10,957 nt of DNA from an uncultured Nitrososphaera sp. (GTDB taxonomy: Archaea > Thermoproteota > Nitrososphaeria > Nitrososphaerales > Nitrososphaeraceae), in contig NZ_CAMLDP010000066.1 of assembly GCF_946478925.1 (NCBI RefSeq), positions 1 to 10,957 of the forward strand, in the 5' to 3' direction. The notes under the pieces were generated by a model. That model did no database searches. It was given only the letters and a program-made list of their open reading frames with translations, and was not told the origin of the DNA. The translations under genes and the position numbers were made by a program. Positions 6,074-10,957 of the stretch are shown in pieces (position 1 is the first letter of the stretch; the number at the start of each line of letters is the position of its first letter).

Positions 6074-6547
6074 ATGAAACTTAGCGCGCTGGACAAGGAG
6101 ATACTGAAAATGATTCTTGCGCCCCGCGACGGCAAAATCATCTGTTCAAAGGAAATAGCCAAAAGATTGTCGGTTCCTGCCACGACCGTTCAGAGACGCC
6201 GAAAAAGGCTGGAAAACGAGGACATACTGAATACGTCTTATTGCATAAACCTAAAGAGGTTTGGCTGGCGCCACGTTGACTTTTTGATTTCGACGCAGAA
6301 CGGCAAGACGATGACGATAACAAAGAGGCTGGAAAAAATGAAGCAAGTCGTCTCTGTCACGAGGAGCATAGGCCAGCCAACAATCGACCTAAAAGTCGAA
6401 ACAATCTTGGTGGACAACGAAGAGATACTCAACATGTTGGAGACCATAAAGAGCATGGACGGCGTAAGGGACGCTATCTGGTCAGAATCCATACAGCGTG
6501 TCGTGCAAAAGGCCGCCGTGCCGGAACACCTTATCGATTGCATCTGA
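6074..6547 (+). CDS. Lrp/AsnC-like transcriptional regulator (157 aa)
   Basis: The N-terminus is a winged helix-turn-helix of AsnC type (residues about 4-50): LSALDKEILKMIL opens it, KEIAKRLSVPATT is the turn, and VQRRRKRLENEDIL is the recognition helix. It is joined to an alpha/beta ligand or oligomerisation domain (about 65-140) with the VDFLISTQNGKTM, RSIGQPTIDLKVET and MDGVRDAIWSE segments. Archaeal Lrp-like proteins of this length usually act as DNA-binding dimers or higher oligomers responding to amino acids or nutrient state; the effector here is unknown. It is a close paralogue of the minus-strand gene at 7394-7861, with the same VPATT-QRRR helix and near-identical domain motifs. ATG 6074 is the only reasonable start. 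There is no strong Shine-Dalgarno; a TATA-like box lies near 5990. Confidence 0.88.
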   Translation: MKLSALDKEILKMILAPRDGKIICSKEIAKRLSVPATTVQRRRKRLENEDILNTSYCINLKRFGWRHVDFLISTQNGKTMTITKRLEKMKQVVSVTRSIGQPTIDLKVETILVDNEEILNMLETIKSMDGVRDAIWSESIQRVVQKAAVPEHLIDCI

Positions 6548-6572
6548 CACGCGTGTAGGGCGCCTATGCGTG
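6548..6572 (+). terminator. Stem-loop after the Lrp-like gene (possible terminator)
   Basis: CACGC (6548-6552) pairs with GCGTG (6568-6572), and inside it TAGG (6556-6559) pairs with CCTA (6563-6566) around GCG. It begins right after the TGA. Only a weak T-rich stretch follows, so the role as a terminator is uncertain; it sits between convergent genes. Confidence 0.4.
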
Positions 6573-6610
6573 TTCGTCTGCTAATAAAAGAGTGAAAAAC
6601 TGGTCGATTG

Positions 6611-6617
6611 TAAAAAA
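6611..6617 (-). terminator. T-tract after the second Lrp-like gene
   Basis: The minus strand reads TTTTTTA directly after the TAA at 6620-6618. Archaeal RNA polymerase often stops at such T-tracts without a hairpin. Confidence 0.45.
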
Positions 6618-7166
6618 TTATTTTGCCGCGGAATAGGAATACTTGCTTGCTTTTCCGTGTCCGTTTTTTCCGAGTATTTTTGTCAGCTTGGGGCTTGTAG
6701 AAATAGCATATACCTCCTCGGACCACACGATTCTTTCGACTCCTTCCATCTCCTTTGTCCGAGATATCAGGTCGAGTACCTGCCGGCTGTCGCTGAAGGC
6801 AAATGTGCCGATTACGTCAGAGTTGCCTAGGTGCACGCCTACGCAAAAGACCCCGTCGTACGCAAGCAGCTTGTCCACCGTGGACTGGATGTTTCCGTCG
6901 TTCAAATAGACATGCAGAAACCCCTTCTTTATCCTGAGTTTTGAATAACCGAGTTCAAAGGTCGGCTTTATCGCTCCGTTTTGTACGAGCAACCGGGCCC
7001 TTCTCTGGATGGTGCTTAATGGCTTTTCCAAAAGTTGAGCACTCTGCCGGGTCGTGTGGCCGGACATCAGGAGATCAATCAACTTCAGGTCGACCTCGTC
7101 CAAACGCAGATCCGCACGTGCGTTTGAATCGCCGTCATCCGGCAGATGATTGATGTGCTCAGACAA
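6618..7166 (-). CDS. Divergent Lrp/AsnC-like transcriptional regulator (182 aa from TTG)
   Basis: A winged helix-turn-helix (residues about 22-68 from TTG 7166) has DEVDLKLIDLLMSGHTTRQSA and the recognition helix LSTIQRRARLLVQNG. It is followed by an alpha/beta domain (about 77-155) with KGFLHVYLNDG, VGVHLGNSDVIGTFAF and MEGVERIVWSEEVYAIS. The IVWSE segment aligns with AIWSE and VVWSE in its two neighbours, so all three share a domain plan, but this one has drifted and carries a basic, Ser/Tyr-rich tail (GKASKYSYSAAK). The start is uncertain: the frame is open to ATG 7280, but that adds an unusual Phe/Trp-rich stretch. A TATA-like GTTTAATAC (minus strand, 7200-7208) predicts transcription from about 7180, so TTG 7166 (LSEHINHLPDD) is preferred. 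Confidence 0.8.
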   Translation of the reverse strand: MSEHINHLPDDGDSNARADLRLDEVDLKLIDLLMSGHTTRQSAQLLEKPLSTIQRRARLLVQNGAIKPTFELGYSKLRIKKGFLHVYLNDGNIQSTVDKLLAYDGVFCVGVHLGNSDVIGTFAFSDSRQVLDLISRTKEMEGVERIVWSEEVYAISTSPKLTKILGKNGHGKASKYSYSAAK

Positions 7167-7198
7167 GAATGCCCTGCCCCACCTATTATGCCGCCCTG

Positions 7199-7210
7199 TT
7201 GTATTAAACA
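7199..7210 (-). promoter_or_regulatory. TATA-type element of the divergent Lrp-like gene
   Basis: The minus strand reads TTGTTTAATACA, centred about 39 bases before TTG 7166, giving a predicted leader of around 14 bases. It would lie inside the coding region if ATG 7280 were used. Confidence 0.4.
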
Positions 7211-7299
7211 ATAATGGATTATATGAACGAAAGAGATCGCCTACCGTTACAAAAAACCATATCTTTACCCCCCCATGCATTTTTTGTCATTTGACAGAT

Positions 7300-7319
7300 G
7301 CGAAAAAGGCTTTTTTCGC
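7300..7319. repeat. Perfect 8-bp inverted repeat (hairpin) between two Lrp-like genes
   Basis: GCGAAAAA at 7300-7307 pairs with TTTTTCGC at 7312-7319 around the 4-base loop GGCT. It lies downstream of the gene at 7394-7861 and upstream of the gene at 6618-7166. It may be that gene's transcription end or an operator. The seven-C run at 7268-7274 is close by. Confidence 0.5.
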
Positions 7320-7393
7320 TGCTACGCAGCTCTTTCTAACCTATCCTAGACAGTATCTCTTTTCCCGCGTTGAACTCTCTGTTAAAACGTCTT

Positions 7394-7861
7394 TCAGAGC
7401 TTTTCAAGGATGTGCATGGGAACCGATGATTTTTTCCCAATCACCTGGACTATCTCGCTCCACACCACGTCTTTGATTCCGGGCATCGCCTTTAGCAGTT
7501 CCATGATGCGAAGTATGTCTGCGTTGCCCTCCAGAATTGCCTGGACATGCAGGTCGATGGTCTGCTGGCCTATGCTCCTTCCGACATAGACCACTTCGTC
7601 CAGTTTTATCAGCTGTCTTGCGATAAACATGGTCTTGCCCTTCTCTGTGGCAATAAGAAAATCTACTCTGTGCCAGCCGAACTTTTTCAAATCCAGCGAG
7701 TACGTCATCGTCAGGAGGCTCTCTTCCAGCTTCCGCCGGCGTCTCTGGATGGTGGTTGCGGGGACGCCCAAAGCCTTTGCAATTGCTTTTGACGATACTC
7801 TGCCGTCTGGTGTGAGAAGTATCTTTAAAAGATCTTTGTCTACCCTTGAAAGCGACTTCAC
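7394..7861 (-). CDS. Lrp/AsnC-like transcriptional regulator, paralogue of the gene at 6074-6547 (155 aa)
   Basis: It has the same architecture as the 6074-6547 protein: AsnC-type winged helix-turn-helix (about 4-48; LSRVDKDLLKILL, KAIAKALGVPATT, IQRRRRKLEESLL) and an alpha/beta domain (about 63-140; VDFLIATEKGKTM, GRSIGQQTIDLHVQA, MPGIKDVVWSE). The recognition helix differs from its paralogue by only a few conservative changes, so the two may bind overlapping sites or form mixed oligomers; that is inference. GTG 7861 is the chosen start: the minus strand has ATTTAATAG centred near 7893, about 32 bases upstream, giving a leader of roughly six bases. The C-terminus (SSVPMHILEKL) also matches the paralogue's (AAVPEHLIDCI), so both are full length. 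Confidence 0.88.
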   Translation of the reverse strand: MKSLSRVDKDLLKILLTPDGRVSSKAIAKALGVPATTIQRRRRKLEESLLTMTYSLDLKKFGWHRVDFLIATEKGKTMFIARQLIKLDEVVYVGRSIGQQTIDLHVQAILEGNADILRIMELLKAMPGIKDVVWSEIVQVIGKKSSVPMHILEKL

Positions 7862-8145
7862 AGGTACAGTGACTATATATCCAAATACTATTAAATGTAA
7901 TGCAGTTTGACTAACTTTTCTCTATCGAATTCATCTTTTCTGACCGTATGAGCCAGTATTGTGAGTTTTTATGCAGAAATGTAGATGATTGTGGTTTATG
8001 TTGCATTAAAGGCAACTATTTACGCAAGGATGCCGCAAAAGGTGATTCCTAAAACAACGCAACTGCAGTATGCTTCTTTAAATTATCTACACCGTACTGT
8101 TTCAGGCTTTGCATCATCATCCAAAGAAAAAAGCCTGATACTGAT
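7862..8145. other. Divergent intergenic region between an Lrp-like gene and the thioredoxin-NHL gene
   Basis: No gene is convincing in this AT-rich stretch. A 55-codon frame (7985-8152, +, MIVVYVALKATIYARMP start) is open but lacks recognisable motifs, differs in base composition from its neighbours and runs through the downstream promoter. An inverted repeat of 8 bases, CAGGCTTT at 8104-8111 and AAAGCCTG at 8130-8137 with an 18-base loop, lies just upstream of the TATA box of the next gene and could be an operator or a small RNA hairpin. Confidence 0.4.
7886..7899 (-). promoter_or_regulatory. TATA-type element of the Lrp-like gene at 7394-7861
   Basis: The minus strand reads TACATTTAATAGTA, centred about 32 bases before GTG 7861. 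A second AT block, ATATATAG (7873-7880), is nearer the start and would fall between box and transcript start. Confidence 0.5.
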
Positions 8146-8147
8146 GG

Positions 8148-8153
8148 TTTAAA
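8148..8153 (+). promoter_or_regulatory. TATA-type promoter element of the thioredoxin-NHL gene
   Basis: TTTAAA is centred about 30 bases before ATG 8181, predicting a near-leaderless transcript and favouring ATG 8181 over TTG 8163. Confidence 0.55.
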
Positions 8154-8180
8154 TCCGATCTTTTGGAAGTGCCTTTGCAC

Positions 8181-9692
8181 ATGTTCAACAGGATGGCCGG
8201 AAACGCCGGCAGCTACAAGGCGCAGGAATTCCCAGAGGGGTTTACGTGGCTCAACACGGACAAGCCGCTTTCAATCGCAGGCTTGAAGGGCCAAGTCGTC
8301 GTGCTTGATTTCTGGACTTATTGCTGCATAAACTGTATGCACACGCTTCCCACGCTTGACTGGCTGGAGAAAAAGTACCGCGGCCAGCCCGTCGTGTTCA
8401 TAGGCGTCCATTCCGCGAAATTCTTTAACGAGCAGCAGGCTCAAAACGTGCAGGAGGCGGTGGGCCGCTATGAAATACGCCACCCTGTGCTTGTCGACCA
8501 AGAAATGAAGGTCTGGCGCTCGTACAACGTGACTGCATGGCCTACGATTGTCATCATAGACCCAAAGGGCAGCATCGTGTACCAGCAGGCCGGCGAGGGG
8601 CAGAAAGACGAGCTTGACGACGTCATCGGGGTCTTGCTGGAGCAGCACCGCGCCGCAGGGACGCTTGCAAAAGAGCCCATTGAGATAAAACATCCAAGGC
8701 AGGCGCAAAGCCGAGTGCTTTCATACCCGGGCAAGCTTGCGTTTTCGCCGGACGGCAAGATGCTTGCGATAAGCGATTCAAATCACAACCGCGTGCTTGT
8801 AGTCGACTCTGAAAATGGCAAGATAATCCACAAGGTCGGGGGCACGGCGCGGGATCTACGCGACGGAAGTTTTGAAGAGGCGCGCTTTTTCCGCCCGCAG
8901 GGTATTGCGTGGACTGGAGATGGCAAGATATACGTTGCAGACACTGAGAATCACGCGCTCCGGGAAATCGACATACCTGCAAAAAAAGTAAGGACGCTTG
9001 CCGGCGACGGCAGGCAGGGCGCGTGGATTTCCGGCGCACAGGACGGCAAGATGACGCAGCTGAGCTCGCCTTGGGACCTTGCATACTCGGACGGCTTTTT
9101 GTTCATCGCAATGGCCGGCCTACACCAAATATGGGCCTACCACGTCGAGTCGGGCAAGATTGGCTCGTTTGCCGGCAGCGGCTATGAGAACATCGTCGAC
9201 GGCTCTTTTTCCGAAGCCCAGTTTGCGCAGCCAAGCGGCCTTTCCATCTACGGCAGTTTTCTGCTCGTGGCAGACAGCGAGGTGTCTGCCGTCAGACTGC
9301 TTGATCTGCGCAAAAAGACGGTGCAGACAGTGGTGGGCGAAGGGCTTTTCGAGTTTGGGTTCAAGGACGGCCCACTTGCAAGCGCGCGACTGCAACACCC
9401 GCTAGGAGTACACTGCGCCGGCAACAAGATCTACATCGCCGATACGTACAACCACGCAGTACGCCTGATAGACCTTGACAAGCAGGAGGTATCAACCGTG
9501 GTCGGCAATGCAGGAGAAAAGACGATGTGCAGGGTAGACGACCCTGCGTGTGACACGCTTGGGCTATTCGAGCCTTCAGATGTCAAGCAAAAAGGGAACG
9601 TGCTGTACATTGCCGACACAAACAACCACCTAGTCAGGACGTTCGACCTTGACAAGATGGTGTTAAAGACGCTTGCCATAAAAGAAGAATAG
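8181..9692 (+). CDS. Thioredoxin-like domain fused to NHL-repeat beta-propeller (NHLRC2-like)
   Basis: Residues about 15-155 (from ATG 8181) form a TlpA/thioredoxin-like domain: VVVLDFWTYCCINCMHTLP holds the CxxC (C49-I-N-C52) with an extra Cys just before it (C48), and TAWPTIVIID supplies the cis-Pro (P121). Residues about 180-500 are NHL repeats forming a beta-propeller, with signatures ADTENHALREID, ADTYNHAVRLID and ADTNNHLVRTFD and recurring DGSF-A-F-P-G blade junctions. The same order and the CCINC motif are found in animal NHLRC2 and bacterial relatives. There is no signal peptide or membrane segment, so it is probably cytoplasmic, unlike typical exported TlpA proteins. A thiol-disulfide role is likely; its partners are unknown. 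Two more Cys lie at CRVDDPAC (about 450-457). The frame extends to TTG 8163. The nitroreductase gene follows 47 bases later. Confidence 0.9.
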   Translation: MFNRMAGNAGSYKAQEFPEGFTWLNTDKPLSIAGLKGQVVVLDFWTYCCINCMHTLPTLDWLEKKYRGQPVVFIGVHSAKFFNEQQAQNVQEAVGRYEIRHPVLVDQEMKVWRSYNVTAWPTIVIIDPKGSIVYQQAGEGQKDELDDVIGVLLEQHRAAGTLAKEPIEIKHPRQAQSRVLSYPGKLAFSPDGKMLAISDSNHNRVLVVDSENGKIIHKVGGTARDLRDGSFEEARFFRPQGIAWTGDGKIYVADTENHALREIDIPAKKVRTLAGDGRQGAWISGAQDGKMTQLSSPWDLAYSDGFLFIAMAGLHQIWAYHVESGKIGSFAGSGYENIVDGSFSEAQFAQPSGLSIYGSFLLVADSEVSAVRLLDLRKKTVQTVVGEGLFEFGFKDGPLASARLQHPLGVHCAGNKIYIADTYNHAVRLIDLDKQEVSTVVGNAGEKTMCRVDDPACDTLGLFEPSDVKQKGNVLYIADTNNHLVRTFDLDKMVLKTLAIKEE

Positions 9693-9704
9693 CGTCAAGA
9701 AACC

Positions 9705-9709
9705 TTTTT
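9705..9709 (+). terminator. Short T-tract after the thioredoxin-NHL gene
   Basis: CCTTTTTC lies about 13 bases after the TAG. It may cause partial termination, or serve as a weak AT box for the nitroreductase gene, whose ATG is about 33 bases away. No better TATA box is visible before 9740, so read-through from upstream is possible. Confidence 0.3.
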
Positions 9710-9739
9710 CTGCACTGCGCACAAATCTAGCAACAGCAT

Positions 9740-10366
9740 ATGTCATACCCATCTGACGTGTTTTCAAAGCTCTATGCCGGCGAAGAAAGCGACAAGCTGT
9801 ACCCAAAGGAGGAGGTCGCGCAGCAGGCGCCGGAAGGAGCCGAGGATGTGCTCCAGACCAACATATTCAATGTCATGCTGAACCGCAGGTCGCAGCGCAA
9901 GTTCGAGGACCGGCAGGTGGAGGACTGGAAGATGGACATGATATTTGCAGCCTCTGACACGGCGCCGACCGCTGGCGGGTTCCAGGGGTTTGAGATATTC
10001 AACGTCAAAAAGGCAGACGTAAAGGCAAGGCTGGTCGAGGCCGCAAACAGGCAGCCGTACGTGAACGCGCCAGAGGTGCTCGTTTTCTGCATGAACCCGC
10101 AACGGGTAAAGCTGAACTTTCCGCCGGAAATCATACGCAAGTTTTCTGTGCAGGACGCCACGCTTGCGGCCGCGTACGCGCAATTGGCCGCGCACGCGCT
10201 CGGCCTGAGCACCGTCTGGATAGGCATGATAGACGAAAAGAAGGTCATGGCCGCGCTGGGAACGGAGCTCGTGCCGTCCTCGATACTGTGCATCGGCTAC
10301 CCGCAAAAGATGCTGCAGCCAAAGCCAAAGCGAAACTTGGTGGAGCTCATACACACGGTTCAGTAG
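9740..10366 (+). CDS. Nitroreductase-family oxidoreductase, second type (208 aa)
   Basis: This is an FMN-dependent nitroreductase-fold protein, distinct from the one at 741-1334. After an acidic N-terminal extension of about 40 residues come VMLNRRSQRKFEDRQV (45-60, FMN phosphate contact), the helix-loop DTAPTAGGFQGFEIF (73-87), where the usual SSxNxQPW pattern is replaced by TAGGFQG, the central helix SVQDATLAAAYAQLAAHALGL (136-156) with TVWIGM, and the C-terminal LCIGYPQ plus the basic PKPKR end. The SVQDA helix and GYPQ-PKPKR end are typical of the family. The substrate is unknown. The ATG at 9740 is taken as the start. It follows the thioredoxin-NHL gene by 47 bases in the same direction, suggesting a shared redox transcript, and overlaps by 7 bases the convergent gene on its right. 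Confidence 0.88.
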   Translation: MSYPSDVFSKLYAGEESDKLYPKEEVAQQAPEGAEDVLQTNIFNVMLNRRSQRKFEDRQVEDWKMDMIFAASDTAPTAGGFQGFEIFNVKKADVKARLVEAANRQPYVNAPEVLVFCMNPQRVKLNFPPEIIRKFSVQDATLAAAYAQLAAHALGLSTVWIGMIDEKKVMAALGTELVPSSILCIGYPQKMLQPKPKRNLVELIHTVQ

Positions 10367-10957
10367 CCGGCGTCCATCATGAACGCCAGCGTCTCTTCCC
10401 TCTTGACGATGCTGGTCTTGTCGGCGCGCTTTACTTTGGTGTTGATGCGGACGTTTACGATGTCCTTGCCAAAGGCCATGTCGAGCCGGACGTCGACTCC
10501 GCCGGGCACCCACGCGCCGTCCTGCGTGTGGTCCAGAACGACGCCGTCCATAGGCACTATGACCTTGCTTACCCTGACTATGTTGTCGATGGCGTTGCTT
10601 ATCCTGATTCTCACCGTAGCCTCTGTGTACTTTTCTGCTGAAATGCCTGCCTCTGTTGTGCTTGTCTCCGACTCTGAAAAGCGGCAGACCGTGCCGGCCT
10701 CTGGCGAGCCGTACAGCGCGTATTTCTGAGGTGCAAGCGAGAACGCGTCTATCAAGAGTTCTTCGTCGTCCGACTGGCGGTACACACCTATCTCTATTGG
10801 AATCTTTGTGTACACAACCGCGTCGCTTCTCTGGTCCATGACGACGGGCGACCTGAACTTGATGTACACGTTCTTGGCCACCTGCTTTGGGGTGAGGAGC
10901 GGGGCTATGGGAAAGATGCCCACAACCACGCCGTCGCCACTGTCGGAGATTATGGTA
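10360..10957 (-). CDS. Probable DUF432 family protein (5' end beyond right edge)
   Basis: The frame is open from the right edge, where it reads TIISDSGDGVVVGIFPIAPL, to TGA at 10362-10360, so the true start lies outside. A GTG at 10929 is in frame but sits mid-domain. About 198 residues are visible: PKQVAKNVYIKFRSPVVM, a conserved-looking KIPIEIGVYRQSDDEELLIDAFSL, then KYALYGSPEAGTVCRF, followed by beta-strands ending MMDAGY. The PIEIGV and YALYGSPE-G-CR features fit my memory of DUF432, an archaeal family of about 240 residues without a known function. I cannot check this by search. It has no membrane segment in the visible part. Its 3' end overlaps the nitroreductase gene by 7 bases. Confidence 0.6.
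   Translation of the reverse strand, partial: TIISDSGDGVVVGIFPIAPLLTPKQVAKNVYIKFRSPVVMDQRSDAVVYTKIPIEIGVYRQSDDEELLIDAFSLAPQKYALYGSPEAGTVCRFSESETSTTEAGISAEKYTEATVRIRISNAIDNIVRVSKVIVPMDGVVLDHTQDGAWVPGGVDVRLDMAFGKDIVNVRINTKVKRADKTSIVKREETLAFMMDAGY

Noticed and set aside
7167..7280. Longer form of the divergent Lrp-like gene starting at ATG 7280
   Set aside because: The extra 38 residues are atypical for the family and include the likely TATA box at 7199-7210, so the extension is probably not translated.
7985..8152. 55-codon plus-strand frame in the intergenic region before the thioredoxin-NHL gene
   Set aside because: It has no motif, no promoter at a suitable distance, AT-rich composition unlike its neighbours, and it ends within the next gene's TATA box.
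9764..10513. 249-codon minus-strand frame over the second nitroreductase
   Set aside because: The translation is Arg/His/Leu-rich low-complexity sequence with no family motifs, opposite a well-supported gene.
1..10957. Mobile element, CRISPR array, tRNA or rRNA, or defence system
   Set aside because: Reading through the window I saw no transposase, integrase, regularly spaced repeats, tRNA-like arms or nuclease/helicase genes.

Overview
The window reads as a chromosomal piece of a Nitrososphaera-like ammonia-oxidising archaeon (Nitrososphaerales, Thaumarchaeota). The grounds are moderately GC-rich genes separated by AT-rich spacers, archaeal TATA-type elements placed about 26-30 bases before start codons (typical of leaderless mRNAs), several GTG/TTG starts, a PEF-type C-terminal sorting tail, a long-form HMG-CoA synthase, and a cluster of small Lrp/AsnC-like regulators. 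This is inferred from gene style; no rRNA or other phylogenetic marker is present. I found no insertion sequence, integrase, CRISPR array, tRNA or rRNA.

Layout. Bases 2-744 (+) hold the end of an exported protein with a PEF-CTERM-like tail, overlapping by 4 bases a small unknown protein. A nitroreductase-family flavoprotein (741-1334, -) converges on it, and the two stop codons share one CTAG palindrome. After a spacer come HMG-CoA synthase (1603-3003, +), for the mevalonate route to archaeal lipids, and, convergent with it, an ACT-domain threonine ammonia-lyase (3013-4266, -). Next are a DUF2024 protein (4454-4717, -) with a hairpin plus T-tract terminator, and a single-domain receiver protein (4882-5427, -) whose phosphoacceptor Asp is replaced by Asn. 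A tiny CxxC/CxxC protein (5567-5731, +) is divergent from it.

The middle (6074-7861) is a regulator cluster: three Lrp/AsnC-like proteins, of which the outer two are close paralogues with nearly identical recognition helices and the middle one is divergent. On the right, a cytoplasmic thioredoxin-NHL repeat protein resembling NHLRC2 (8181-9692, +) is followed 47 bases later by a second, distinct nitroreductase (9740-10366, +). That gene overlaps by 7 bases a convergent gene running off the right edge, probably DUF432 (10360-10957, -).

The genes look like mostly monocistronic housekeeping and redox functions with a lineage-specific regulatory cluster; no clear multi-gene novel system is visible. 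The best leads are the Asp-less receiver, the Lrp-like cluster, the thioredoxin-NHL plus nitroreductase pair, and the CxxC microprotein. Several start codons were moved from the longest reading frame to agree with TATA placement; alternatives are given in each entry.
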